Source: BP-133 sp040756995 (GTDB taxonomy: Bacteria > Actinomycetota > Acidimicrobiia > IMCC26256 > BP-133). From it: a DNA stretch of 64,000 nucleotides. The position numbers were made by a program, and so were the translations under genes. Where the stretch lies: positions 1 to 64,000 of the forward strand of contig JBFLYK010000014.1 in the NCBI GenBank assembly GCA_040756995.1, written 5' to 3'. Each line of letters begins with the position of its first letter. Within the stretch, counting starts at the first letter, position 1. A model generated the notes under the pieces. It ran no database searches, was not told the origin of the DNA, and saw nothing but the letters and a program-made list of their open reading frames with translations. Below, in pieces: positions 1-7,850 of this stretch.

Positions 1-133
1 AGACACCCACGGCGGCCAGGACCAGCGTGGTGGCCAGGTCACCGCCGCCGAGGCCCGGTCCCAGCGGGGCGGGCCCACCAGCGGGACGACGCCGGGAGCG
101 CAGCGGCGGGCCGGCCGGCAGGTACGGGCCCAT
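1..133 (-). CDS. Type IV secretion coupling protein (TraG/VirD4-like), N-terminal fragment
   Basis: Only about the first 44 codons lie in the window; the gene runs off the left edge. Its ATG shares one base with the stop of the VirB4-like gene (TGATG), so it is the next gene of the same leftward operon. The visible peptide is a Pro/Gly/Arg-rich cytoplasmic start followed by the beginning of a hydrophobic stretch (LATTLVLAAVGV). In actinobacterial conjugation modules the gene after the SCO6880-like and VirB4-like genes usually encodes the membrane-anchored coupling ATPase, so the call rests on position and topology. No ATPase motif can be seen here. Confidence 0.5.
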   Translation of the reverse strand, partial: MGPYLPAGPPLRSRRRPAGGPAPLGPGLGGGDLATTLVLAAVGV

Positions 134-1530
134 CAACTGCTTGCTCCCTTGCTCCGGTGCGCATCACCCTCCACACCCGGGTTCCTGGCCGCGACTCCGT
201 CAGTGGGGGTGAACCCGCCCGGGTTGGCCGCCATCCGGGCGTCGGTGTCCACCAGGATCTCCTCCGCCCGGGCGAGGTGGTGGGCCACCACGGCCGTGCC
301 GTTTCCCCCCACCTTCCAGAGGGCCCTGCCCCGGGCCAGCAGCGGCAGCAGCCGGGTCTCGGGGCCGGTCAGACCGAGCAGCACCCGGGCGTCGTCCACC
401 TGGTCAGACGACTGGCGGAACAGCACCCGGGTCTGGGTGTCGGCCAGCAGGCCCATCCCCACCTTGGCGGTGGCCGTCCCGTCGTCCGCCTGGGAGCGCA
501 GGTCGGACAGGCGATGGACGACGGCCACGTTGGCCACGCCGTAGGCCCGGCCCAGCTTCCAGCACGACTGCAGGTAGCGGCTGGTCCGCTCCGAAGCGAG
601 GAGACTCCAGGCCTCGTCGAGGACCTGAAGGCGCGGTGGCCCGTCCGGCGCGGCGAGGACACTCTGGAGCCAGGCGGTGGCGGCCACCATGACCAGGGCG
701 AGGGCGTCGGGGTCGTGGTGGACGGCGGAGAGGTCCAAGACGACGCCCCGCCCGTCGCGGTCGAGGCGCACCGTGGTGGGCCCGTCGAACATGCCCCGCA
801 GCTGGCGGTCGAGGAGCTTGCCGATCCCCCAGGTGACCGCCTCGACCCGCCGGGCCAGATCGACGGGGGTGGTGCGGGCCCGTTCGGCCAGCTCGGCCGG
901 GGGATCGGCCAGCACGCCGGCGAGGTGCGCCAGGGTGGGCTGGTCGGCGCCGCTCCCGCCGGGGCGGGCGGCGAGATGGCCGACCGCCCATCCGAGCGCC
1001 GCGTCCTCGACGGGGGAGAGGCCGCGCCGCAGCACGGTGGCCACCAGCGCGGCGGCCATCTCCGCCTGGCGGCGGCCCGACTCGTGAGCGGTGTCGCCGG
1101 TCGCCGTCCCGTCGAGCGGGTTGAGGCGGTCCCGCCCCCCGGGATGGAGCCGGACCACCTCCAGGCCCAGTGCTTCGGCCAGCCGCCGGTACTCGCCTTT
1201 GGGATCGGCGATGGCCACCCACCGGCCGAACACCCCGACGGAGCGGTGGACGAAGGCCTTGACCGCCGCGCTCTTGCCCGTCCCCGGCTCCCCGGCCACC
1301 AGCATGTTGGGGTTGGTGACGAGCCCGTCGCCGTAGGCGTCGAAGGGGCAGAAGGCGAAGCCACAGCCGCCGGCCAGCACGTTGGTGCCGAGGTACACGC
1401 CCCGCTCACCCAGACCGGCGGCCGCCTGGAACGGGTAGGCGCTGGCCACCTGGGCGGTGGTCCCCCGGTTCCGGGTGAGACGCAACCGCCGCCGCATGAT
1501 GGGTGGCCAGGGCCGGGGGGTGCCGGTCAC
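133..1530 (-). CDS. VirB4-like conjugation ATPase
   Basis: 465 residues. This is a cytoplasmic ATPase expected to power assembly of, or DNA transport through, a type IV secretion channel. A Walker A motif GEPGTGKS lies at residues 80-87 and a Walker B-like LQVLDEAW at about 301-308. The segment between and after them (VAIADPKGEY; a Gln/Arg-rich region near ADTQTRVLFRQ) follows the usual order of VirB4/TraC C-terminal ATPase domains. It is shorter than classical VirB4 (about 800 residues) because the N-terminal VirB4 domain is absent; in actinobacteria that part is carried by the upstream SCO6880-type protein. The start overlaps the upstream stop by 4 bases (ATGA), so translation is probably coupled. 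Confidence 0.85.
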   Translation of the reverse strand: MTGTPRPWPPIMRRRLRLTRNRGTTAQVASAYPFQAAAGLGERGVYLGTNVLAGGCGFAFCPFDAYGDGLVTNPNMLVAGEPGTGKSAAVKAFVHRSVGVFGRWVAIADPKGEYRRLAEALGLEVVRLHPGGRDRLNPLDGTATGDTAHESGRRQAEMAAALVATVLRRGLSPVEDAALGWAVGHLAARPGGSGADQPTLAHLAGVLADPPAELAERARTTPVDLARRVEAVTWGIGKLLDRQLRGMFDGPTTVRLDRDGRGVVLDLSAVHHDPDALALVMVAATAWLQSVLAAPDGPPRLQVLDEAWSLLASERTSRYLQSCWKLGRAYGVANVAVVHRLSDLRSQADDGTATAKVGMGLLADTQTRVLFRQSSDQVDDARVLLGLTGPETRLLPLLARGRALWKVGGNGTAVVAHHLARAEEILVDTDARMAANPGGFTPTDGVAARNPGVEGDAHRSKGASS

Positions 1531-3059
1531 CCGAACCTCCGCACCGGAACCGGGCGGCCGAGGGGCAGCACGGCGGCCACCGCCAGGTCGTGGTTGGCGT
1601 CGAGGGCCCGCAGTTCCAGGCCGACCCGGGCGGCGAGCTGGCGGTACTCGGCGCAGGCGGCGTCCAGCGAGGCGGCGTCGGGAGCGGTGACGGCGACGAG
1701 GCCGACGTATTCGACGTCACCGTGGCCGGCGGCGAGTTCCTCCTCCCGTTCGGCGACGGCGGCCTGCGCCCGGCGGTGGGCGACGCCGATCCGGAACCCT
1801 TTGCGTTCCCGCAGCTCGGCATCGGTGACCAGCCGGGTCGAATCCCGGTTGACCTGGCGGGCGGAGCGCGACGGCGCAACCGGGAAGCAGGTGAGCGACA
1901 CGGTGCGGGTGCCGGCGCCGTCGAGGAGGAGCGGCTCCATCCAGCCGGCGGGCACGTCACGGCGGGGCCACTCGGTGATCTGGAAGCACCGGTGCTGCGA
2001 CCCGTCGGCCTCGAAGGACCGCCGGTGCTCGACCGTCGCCAGCGGCCCGGCGTTGGGGACGCTCACCAGCCCCGCCTGGGCGGCCAGGCTGCGTCGCCGG
2101 CCGGCCAGGTCGGCGCGGCAGGACGGATCGAGGCGCAGCCGGACCACGGTGGCCAGCTCCCTCGCCGACAGCGGCGGCTCGGCCACGAGGCCCGCGGCCT
2201 CCAGGCGCAGGGCCAGCAGTCGCAGCTCCGCGAGCAGCGCACCGATGACGTCCAGGCGGGTCCCGTCCCGGCCGCGCCGCTGTCGGCTCCCCGGGCGGGG
2301 GTGGACGCGGCGGGCATCGATCGTCACCGACACCAGGACCTCATGGGCCGTCGTCGTCCTGGCCGCCCGGTCGAGCAGCTCCCGGTAGGCGACCACGGCC
2401 GGGTCGTCACCCGGTGCCGTGGCGCGCTCCTCCAGATGGGCGACGTGGGCGTCGAGCCCGGCCGGTGCGGCCCACTCGCTCCAGCGGACCCAGGCGACCG
2501 GGCCGGCCTCGGCGCAAAAAGCCGCCAGCGCCTCTCCCCACCCGGCCACCATGCGGTCCTGCTCCCCCTCGTCCTCCAGGCGGAAGGCGCCGCCCCGGAC
2601 TCGCAGCGTCCCGGTGACGGTCCCTGCCCCACGGTCCTCCACGACCCCGACCCCGCTACCGGACCGGCCGGCCCACTCCGGGGCGGGCACCTCGGTCACG
2701 GTGACCCCGGCCAGACAGGCGGGCAGGTCGGGCTGCGCCGTCTCGTCCGGCCCGGCGGCAGAAGTGACGGCGAGGCGGGCCTGCCAGGCCGTCCGCCCCG
2801 CCGCTCGGCGGACCGCCCAGGCGGCGTGGGCCGGGAGCCACTCCAGCACCGGGACCCCGGCGACCCGGGCGAAAGCCAGCCCGACTCCGCCCGCCAGCGG
2901 CAGCACCGCCAGCGGCGCAGCGCTGCCGCTGTTGAGGATGAGCCCGGCAGCCACCACGGCGACGCCGAGCGTCAGGCACTGGGCCCCGGTGAAGCCGAGG
3001 ATCCAGCCGGTCCGGTCCCGCCCGGCGAAGCGGTACCGGCGGGGTTCGTGCTGGTTCAT
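1527..3059 (-). CDS. SCO6880-like conjugation protein with PrgI-type membrane N-terminus
   Basis: 510 residues. Two hydrophobic segments lie near the N-terminus (about 18-43 and 46-66), followed by a long soluble region of about 430 residues with no nucleotide-binding motif. This layout and its place directly upstream of the VirB4-like ATPase match the SCO6880 family of actinobacterial integrative elements. There, a PrgI/VirB3-like membrane anchor is joined to the part equivalent to the VirB4 N-terminal domain. It probably docks the downstream ATPase to the inner-membrane channel. Both ends overlap neighbours by 4 bases. The family assignment is by architecture and context; no catalytic residues are expected. 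Confidence 0.75.
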   Translation of the reverse strand: MNQHEPRRYRFAGRDRTGWILGFTGAQCLTLGVAVVAAGLILNSGSAAPLAVLPLAGGVGLAFARVAGVPVLEWLPAHAAWAVRRAAGRTAWQARLAVTSAAGPDETAQPDLPACLAGVTVTEVPAPEWAGRSGSGVGVVEDRGAGTVTGTLRVRGGAFRLEDEGEQDRMVAGWGEALAAFCAEAGPVAWVRWSEWAAPAGLDAHVAHLEERATAPGDDPAVVAYRELLDRAARTTTAHEVLVSVTIDARRVHPRPGSRQRRGRDGTRLDVIGALLAELRLLALRLEAAGLVAEPPLSARELATVVRLRLDPSCRADLAGRRRSLAAQAGLVSVPNAGPLATVEHRRSFEADGSQHRCFQITEWPRRDVPAGWMEPLLLDGAGTRTVSLTCFPVAPSRSARQVNRDSTRLVTDAELRERKGFRIGVAHRRAQAAVAEREEELAAGHGDVEYVGLVAVTAPDAASLDAACAEYRQLAARVGLELRALDANHDLAVAAVLPLGRPVPVRRFG

Positions 3060-4387
3060 CGCGCTGTGCCTCCCTGGTGATCACCACCGGGGCGTTCATC
3101 CGGCCCGGGCCGGGTGATGGTGCTGGGCGGGCGGGATCTGCTGTCCCCGGTGCTGTTCGGCGGGACCGGGTCGTCGCCGCGGCTGCCGGCCCGCCCCTGG
3201 GCCGCGGCGGCGCCGGCCCGGGGGCTCCCAGCCGGCGCGGCGCTGTCACCGGCTGGTGCCGCGGTACCCGGACCGGCCAGCCGCCCCGGAGCCGATCCCG
3301 CCGGTGGCGCCAGCCCGCCGGACGGGATGGCGCCAGCCCCGCCACCCGCCTTCGCCCCGGCCAGCCTGGCCAGCGACTGTCCGGAGTAGACCGCCATGGC
3401 GCCGGCTTGGGCGCCGCGGAGCGGACCACGGGAGACGCCGTGGGCGGCCACCGCCGCCTCGGCGAAGGGGATGAGCCGCAGCACCACGAACGGCGAGAAG
3501 GCGGCCAGCCCCAACACCGCGGCCCCGGAGAGCAGCGTCCCCAAGCTGGCCGCCGGGACCCCGCCCGCCTGGGCGTCGGCGGACCCCGCGCCCCCCAGGG
3601 CGGCGGCCCCGAGGGCCAACGCGACGCAGATCACGAACTTGCTCACCACCACGGCCAGCAGCAGCTCGACCGTACGGCGCAGCACCCCTTTCGCCGCCGG
3701 CCAGGTCATCGCCGCGAACGCCAGCGGGGAAAGGGCGACGAGCAGGTAGACGAGCGCGCTGCGCACCAGCAGTTCCACCCACACCAGCAGCGCCCCGACG
3801 GCCACCACCAAGCCGATGAGCACCAGCGCGAACCCGCCGGTGGCGTCGGCCGCGGCGGCCCCGAACCCCGACAGAAACCGGACGGCGTGAGCGTCGGCAC
3901 CCTGCAGCACCGCGGCCGAGAGGGCGTCGGTCAACTCCAGCAGCTTCACGGTCACGACCACCACCGCCGCCATCCCGACGACGGCCAGCACCAGGTCACG
4001 CGCCACCCGGCCGGCGGCCGCGGCGAGATCCCCGGCCAGGAGACCCTGGATGACGGCCAGCAGCACGAACCCGACGAGGAGCGTCCCAGCGATGTTCCGC
4101 ACCAGAGCGAAAGGCGATCCCGGCCCCGAGAACCAGGCGGCATCCAGGCGCGGGCTGGCCGAGGTGCCGAGATAGTCCACGACACCGGCAACCAGGTCAC
4201 CCACCGCCCCCATCACCCACGAGGCGACCCCCGACGCGATCGCCCCGAAAGTGAACCCGGTGGCCCCACCCACGACGTCCTTGACGATCCCGGCCCCGGG
4301 CACGTCCGCCGCCGCCGGCGCCCCCCACACGGCGACGAAGACGCCAGCGGCGCCCGACGCGCACAGCACTCGCCCTGCGCGCCTCAC
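3056..4387 (-). CDS. TrbL/VirB6-like polytopic channel protein
   Basis: 443 residues. A probable signal peptide (residues 1-27, ending in an AAADVP-like cleavage region) is followed by about seven hydrophobic helices between residues 35 and 320. The tail from about 330 to 443 is disordered and rich in Pro, Ala, Gly and Arg. This is the plan of TrbL/VirB6 inner-membrane pore proteins of type IV secretion systems, which line the substrate path. The gene overlaps both neighbours by 4 bases. The long charged tail is common in actinobacterial versions and probably faces the cytoplasm or partner proteins. The call rests on topology and operon position. Confidence 0.7.
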   Translation of the reverse strand: MRRAGRVLCASGAAGVFVAVWGAPAAADVPGAGIVKDVVGGATGFTFGAIASGVASWVMGAVGDLVAGVVDYLGTSASPRLDAAWFSGPGSPFALVRNIAGTLLVGFVLLAVIQGLLAGDLAAAAGRVARDLVLAVVGMAAVVVVTVKLLELTDALSAAVLQGADAHAVRFLSGFGAAAADATGGFALVLIGLVVAVGALLVWVELLVRSALVYLLVALSPLAFAAMTWPAAKGVLRRTVELLLAVVVSKFVICVALALGAAALGGAGSADAQAGGVPAASLGTLLSGAAVLGLAAFSPFVVLRLIPFAEAAVAAHGVSRGPLRGAQAGAMAVYSGQSLARLAGAKAGGGAGAIPSGGLAPPAGSAPGRLAGPGTAAPAGDSAAPAGSPRAGAAAAQGRAGSRGDDPVPPNSTGDSRSRPPSTITRPGPDERPGGDHQGGTAR

Positions 4388-5091
4388 GGCCGGCCCCCAA
4401 AGGGGACGAACCCGGCCAGGCGGCTGCGCAGTTCGGCCGCCGACGCCGGGGCGACAGCCTCGTTGGTCACCGGAGCCGGCCCCGGCTCGATCGTCTCGGC
4501 GGCCACCTTCCAGTCCCCCCGCTCCCAGGCCAGATCAAACGTCGAGACCGCCCAGCCCGCCTGCGGAGGAGCAACGCCCTCCCGGGACAGCACTCCGACG
4601 TTCCACACCGCCACCCGGGCCCGCTCCCGGTCGAAGCTGTCGACCCGCACGGCGACGGCCGCCTGCCGGTACTCGACCGGAGCGTCGGTCCCGGCCAGCG
4701 CCGCCCGCGCCGCCGCCAGCCGGGACGTCGTCTCGGCCAGCAACGCCCCTTCGGCATCGCCCGTGGCCATGGCCCGCACGGCCGCCCTCACTTCGACGGG
4801 CGACATGCCGAGAAGCGCCTCGCCGGTGGCCATGAACGACACCGCGGCGGCCACCGCACCTTCCCGGGTGCGGGCGTAGCCCACCGGGACACCGGACTCG
4901 AACCGGAGGGGACCAGGCCGAGACGCCTCGGTGGCCGGGACGCCCTCGTGCCGGGGTGGCGACGTCGTATCCGCGCCGCCCACCGGCGCTGCCGATCCCG
5001 GCGAGGCAAGGCCCCGAACCGCCATCCCGGCGAGGAACGCCCCGAGCACCACCGCCGGAACCGCCCACCGGCTCGCCTTGCGGGCGCGCAT
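4384..5091 (-). CDS. VirB8/TcpC-like bitopic conjugation protein
   Basis: 235 residues. A short basic N-terminus (RARKASRW) is followed by one transmembrane helix (about residues 12-30) and an extracytoplasmic domain of about 170 residues. The domain contains a helical stretch starting EGAVAAAVSFMATGEAL, then a strand-rich half with VWNVGVLS and WKVAAETIEPG. One membrane anchor plus an NTF2-like domain is the plan of VirB8 and of TcpC in Gram-positive conjugation, where the protein scaffolds the outer side of the channel. Sequence similarity in this family is poor, so the assignment is inferred from size, topology and neighbours. It overlaps the TrbL-like gene by 4 bases. Confidence 0.6.
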   Translation of the reverse strand: MRARKASRWAVPAVVLGAFLAGMAVRGLASPGSAAPVGGADTTSPPRHEGVPATEASRPGPLRFESGVPVGYARTREGAVAAAVSFMATGEALLGMSPVEVRAAVRAMATGDAEGALLAETTSRLAAARAALAGTDAPVEYRQAAVAVRVDSFDRERARVAVWNVGVLSREGVAPPQAGWAVSTFDLAWERGDWKVAAETIEPGPAPVTNEAVAPASAAELRSRLAGFVPFGGRP

Positions 5092-5092
5092 C

Positions 5093-5401
5093 TCAGCCGC
5101 CCGCCGCCCGGAACAGGAGGTTCACGGCCGTCGGGGCGACACCGGCCAGGCAGGCGCCCACGACCCCGGCCAGCGCCAGCTGCTTCCCCCGGTAGGCGTT
5201 GGCGTAGCCGCCCATGTTCTGCGAGAGCCCCCAAGCGGCCGCCCCCACCAGAATGCTGGCGAGCGACCCCCACAGCGCGACCTGCGTGAGCCAGTTGAGC
5301 ATCTGCTGGATGAGAGCAGCGCCCGGCATCCCCGACGATGTCGGCGACACCGAGACCTGCCCCACCACCCAGGCGACCAGTGGCGACACGGCCACCTCCA
5401 T
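5093..5401 (-). CDS. Small two-TM conjugation membrane subunit (VirB2-like position)
   Basis: 102 residues, first gene of the leftward operon. Two hydrophobic segments (about residues 35-55 and 72-95) are separated by a short polar loop (SQNMGGYANAYRGKQ). A Gly- and Ser-rich N-terminus precedes them. Small two-helix proteins at the head of actinobacterial conjugation operons are annotated as DUF-type membrane proteins and are thought to take the place of the VirB2 pilin. That role is an inference here. The stop lies one base before the start of the VirB8-like gene. No strong Shine-Dalgarno sequence is obvious upstream of the start. Confidence 0.6.
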   Translation of the reverse strand: MEVAVSPLVAWVVGQVSVSPTSSGMPGAALIQQMLNWLTQVALWGSLASILVGAAAWGLSQNMGGYANAYRGKQLALAGVVGACLAGVAPTAVNLLFRAAGG

Positions 5402-5432
5402 TCAGAATCAGCCGGAAACGGCACCCACCTGT

Positions 5433-5545
5433 TGCCAGATGTACTGGAATACTGGCAGATATATGCGAACAGATGCACCGTAAACCTTGCCGAAGAGAGG
5501 CGCAAGGAGTAATTTGCAGGCAGACATACCGGATCGCTGCCAGAT
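5433..5545. promoter_or_regulatory. Divergent spacer with inverted repeats, probable operator region
   Basis: The spacer separates the leftward conjugation operon from the rightward HTH gene and is more AT-rich than its surroundings. TGCCAG (5433-5438) and CTGGCA (5452-5457) form an inverted repeat. Nested inside is CCAG-N5-CTGG (5435-5447). TGCCAGAT recurs at 5538-5545 just upstream of the HTH gene. An A/T-rich run around 5457-5465 could serve as a -10 element. The layout fits autoregulation by the adjacent HTH protein and control of the transfer operon, but no binding specificity is known. Confidence 0.4.
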
Positions 5546-5567
5546 ACTTGACGGAAGGCTGTCGCCC

Positions 5568-5849
5568 ATGAGCCCCGACGACCTCGACCTGTCCGAGCTC
5601 CGCACCCTGTCAGCCCAGGAAGTGGCCGACGCCGTGGGCGTCCCCATCGAAACCGTCTGGTCAGCGGCGAAAACCGGCTCCCTCTACGGCCGCAAACTGG
5701 GCCGCGAGTGGCGCTTCACCATCCCCGCCGTCAAGGACTGGATCGGCCTAGCCGAGGAGCGAACCTCGACCTCGGATCGAGCCGAAGCAGCTGCTCTCGA
5801 CGACGCCACTACTCCCAAGGTGCGAAAGGCGTCGCGCAAGCGCGCCTGA
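5568..5849 (+). CDS. Excisionase/MerR-type helix-turn-helix DNA-binding protein
   Basis: 93 residues from the ATG at 5568, chosen because GGAAGG (5553-5558) sits at the right distance. An in-frame ATG at 5487 would add 27 residues without a good ribosome site. Residues about 15-60 (LSAQEVADAVGVPIETVWSA, then a RKLGREWRF wing and VKDWI) form the winged HTH_17 fold of excisionases and short MerR-like regulators. The C-terminus is a basic tail (KVRKASRKRA). It is divergent from the conjugation operon, so it may be a recombination directionality factor or a regulator of transfer. Confidence 0.8.
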   Translation: MSPDDLDLSELRTLSAQEVADAVGVPIETVWSAAKTGSLYGRKLGREWRFTIPAVKDWIGLAEERTSTSDRAEAAALDDATTPKVRKASRKRA

Positions 5850-6060
5850 CTTTGCGCTGGGCGCCTGTTGATTCTGCGACCGCATGTCATCCGGAGCGCT
5901 GTGGACCGAGGGCCCGGGTGTAGGGCGACGTCCTGAATGAACATGGGGGCGACAGGTGAACGACTCCGGTGACGCGGCGGAGGGCGTCCCCGCCTTCCGT
6001 GAGAAGCGGGCTCACCGGTTCAGTGGCCGCTGATGTCGCGAGACAAAGATTTAGGTGATG
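5850..6060. other. Non-coding stretch between HTH gene and IS element
   Basis: No supported gene, RNA or strong promoter. The sequence is GC-rich with several short self-complementary segments (for example around 5960-5990) that could act as a terminator after the HTH gene. It ends at the left inverted repeat of the insertion sequence. Confidence 0.4.
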
Positions 6061-6071
6061 AGGCTGTCGCA
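6061..6071 (+). repeat. Left terminal inverted repeat of the IS element
   Basis: AGGCTGTCGCA, exact reverse complement of 7789-7799. Beyond the 11 bp the two ends still share a weak match (TGAAT against CCGAT). Confidence 0.75.
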
Positions 6072-6122
6072 TGAATCCCGACCATCGCGCCCGGGATTCG
6101 TGTTGCTGGTGATGATGTCGTT

Positions 6123-7690
6123 ATGGCGTTCAACGTTCGGCGTGGGGATCGGGATCAGGCGTTCTTGCTGCCGCCGGATGTGCGGGAGTGGCTTCCCGAG
6201 GGGCACCTGGCGTGGGCGGTGCTCGATGCCGTGGCACAGTTCGATCTGTCGGGGTTCTACGTTCGGTACCGACAGGACGGGCGGGGTGGGGCGGCCTACG
6301 CCCCGGAGCTCATGGTCGCCGTGCTGCTCTACGCCTACTGCCGGGGCGATCGTTCCAGCCGGTTGATCGAGCGGCGCTTGGTCGAAGACGTCGCCTATCG
6401 AGTGGTGGCGGCCAACGCCAGCCCGGACCATGCCACCATCGCCCGGTTCCGGGCGGAGCATGAAGCGGCCATCGAAGGACTGTTCAACCAGGTCCTCACC
6501 TTGTGCGCAGCCGCCGGGATGGTCCAAGTTGGCGTCGTCGCAGTGGACGGCACCAAGGTCGAGGCGTCGGCGTCGAAGGCGGCGAACATGGATGACGAAC
6601 GGCTTCGCCGGGCAATCGCCGCTGAGGTGCGCCGCATCCTCGACGAAGCAGCGGCTATCGACGCCGCCGAGGACGCCCTCTACGGCCACCGGCGTGGAGA
6701 TGAACTGCCCGACGATCTGGCCGACCGCTCCGCCCGCCTCCAGCGCCTTCGAGAAGCCAAGGAACGTCTCGATGCCGCCCAAGCGGAACGGGACCGGACC
6801 GAGGCAGAGCGGGCGGCCCGACGAGCGGCTGACGCCGCCGCGGGCCGCAAGACCCGAGGCCGGAAACGGAAGGGGCCACCGCCGGAACAGAAACCGTTGT
6901 TGGTGAACGGCACCGACCCGGACAGCCGGATCATCAAGATTCCGGGCGGGTACTGCCAGGGCTACAACGCGCAAGCGGCAGCGACGGCGGAGCAGGTGAT
7001 CATCGCTGCCGAACTGACCAACTCGGCCAACGACGTCCACCAGCTTCTGCCGGTGCTGGAGGCGGCGAAGGCCAACTTGGCAGTCGCCGGGGTGAGCGAA
7101 GGGATCGGTGTGGCCTTGGCCGACGCCGGCTACTACTCGTCGGACAACGCCGAGATCAGCGAACCCGACGTCTTGATCGCCACTGCCAAGGCGCACAAGC
7201 TCCCCAAGGCACCGCCTGAAGTCTCCACCGAAACCGACCGCGACGCTGACGACGCCGAAGCTGCGCTGGCGGAGCGTCGAGCGGCCGTTCTCGAACGGGT
7301 CATTGCTGGTGATCTCACCCTGACCGAGGCGGCCAGCATGCTCGGCTTGACCTACAGCGCCACGCGGCACTGGCGGGACCGCTACCTCACGCAGGGCGTC
7401 GCCGGGCTGGTCCGGCGACGACGAGCCAGTGGCGAGGGCCGCCATCCCCGCTCCACGGTCGCCCGGGACACCAAGACGCGCATGGAGGCCCGGCTGGCCA
7501 CCAAGGAAGGCCGCGACCTCTACCGGCGACGATCAACAATCATCGAGCCCGTCTTCGGCCAGAAAAAAGACCCCGCCGGATCAGACGGTTCCAGCGCCGA
7601 GGTCTCAAAGCCTGCGCCAGCGAGTGGAAACTGATCGCCGCCACGCACAACCTTCTTAAGCTCTGGCGCTACGAGCCAGCCACCGGGTAA
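6123..7690 (+). pseudogene. IS1182-type DDE transposase, reading frame shifted at an A6 run
   Basis: The first frame gives 503 residues and stops at 7634, but its last 20 or so residues are unlike a transposase. After a -1 shift at the A6 run (7563-7568) the sequence continues RRIRRFQRRGLKACASEW and then THNLLKLWRYEPATG, the normal IS1182 C-terminus, ending with TAA at 7688-7690. The catalytic triad is visible: Asp142 (VDGTKVEAS), Asp334 (LADAGYYSS) and Glu475 (IIEPVFGQ). Residues about 205-240 form a charged coiled coil. A helix-turn-helix-like insert (about 385-430) lies between the second Asp and the Glu. The gene could be inactive, expressed through slippage on the A-run, or affected by a homopolymer sequencing error. 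Confidence 0.85.
7563..7568 (+). other. A6 run at the transposase frameshift
   Basis: Six A residues read as two Lys codons (CAG AAA AAA GAC). One added A, or a -1 ribosomal slip, restores the conserved transposase C-terminus. Several other IS families use A6G or A7 runs for programmed slippage. Confidence 0.6.
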
Positions 7691-7788
7691 TCCGGACGAG
7701 CTCCGGACCCCGAAGCAGCCGGCCTTACCGCCCCCCGCCCCCGGCCCGGAACCGCCCCGGGCGAGATGCCCGCCGGGCAAAAAATCGG

Positions 7789-7799
7789 TGCGACAGCCT
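7789..7799 (-). repeat. Right terminal inverted repeat of the IS element
   Basis: TGCGACAGCCT, pairing exactly with the left end at 6061-6071. It lies about 100 bp after the frameshift-corrected transposase stop. Confidence 0.75.
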
Positions 7800-7822
7800 A
7801 AGCCTCTGATAGAGAAAAACTT

Positions 7823-7834
7823 TGACATCTGTCA
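7823..7834. promoter_or_regulatory. Short palindrome upstream of the SDR gene
   Basis: TGACA-TC-TGTCA lies between the IS right end and the Shine-Dalgarno GAGGAGG (7837-7843) of the SDR gene. Its position would let a bound regulator block translation initiation or early transcription. The binding protein is unknown. Confidence 0.3.
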
Positions 7835-7850
7835 GCGAGGAGGTTCGTCC

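Larger units (their letters stand above)
6061..7799 (+). mobile_element. IS1182-family insertion sequence, near-complete
   Basis: The element is about 1.74 kb, bounded by a perfect 11-bp inverted repeat: AGGCTGTCGCA at 6061-6071 and its reverse complement at 7789-7799. It carries a single transposase gene of the IS1182 DDE type, and the length agrees with that family. No clear target-site duplication is visible in the flanks, so the exact outer ends could extend by a few bases or the element may have recombined. It sits between the conjugation module and the catabolic island, and its right end is only 52 bp from the start of the SDR gene. Confidence 0.8.

Noticed and set aside
157..2388. Very long rightward open frame of over 700 codons opposite the conjugation ATPase genes
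   Set aside because: Its composition (Gly, Arg, Pro, His) is that of the antisense of high-GC coding sequence, it has no domains, and the minus strand holds clear overlapping genes with motifs.
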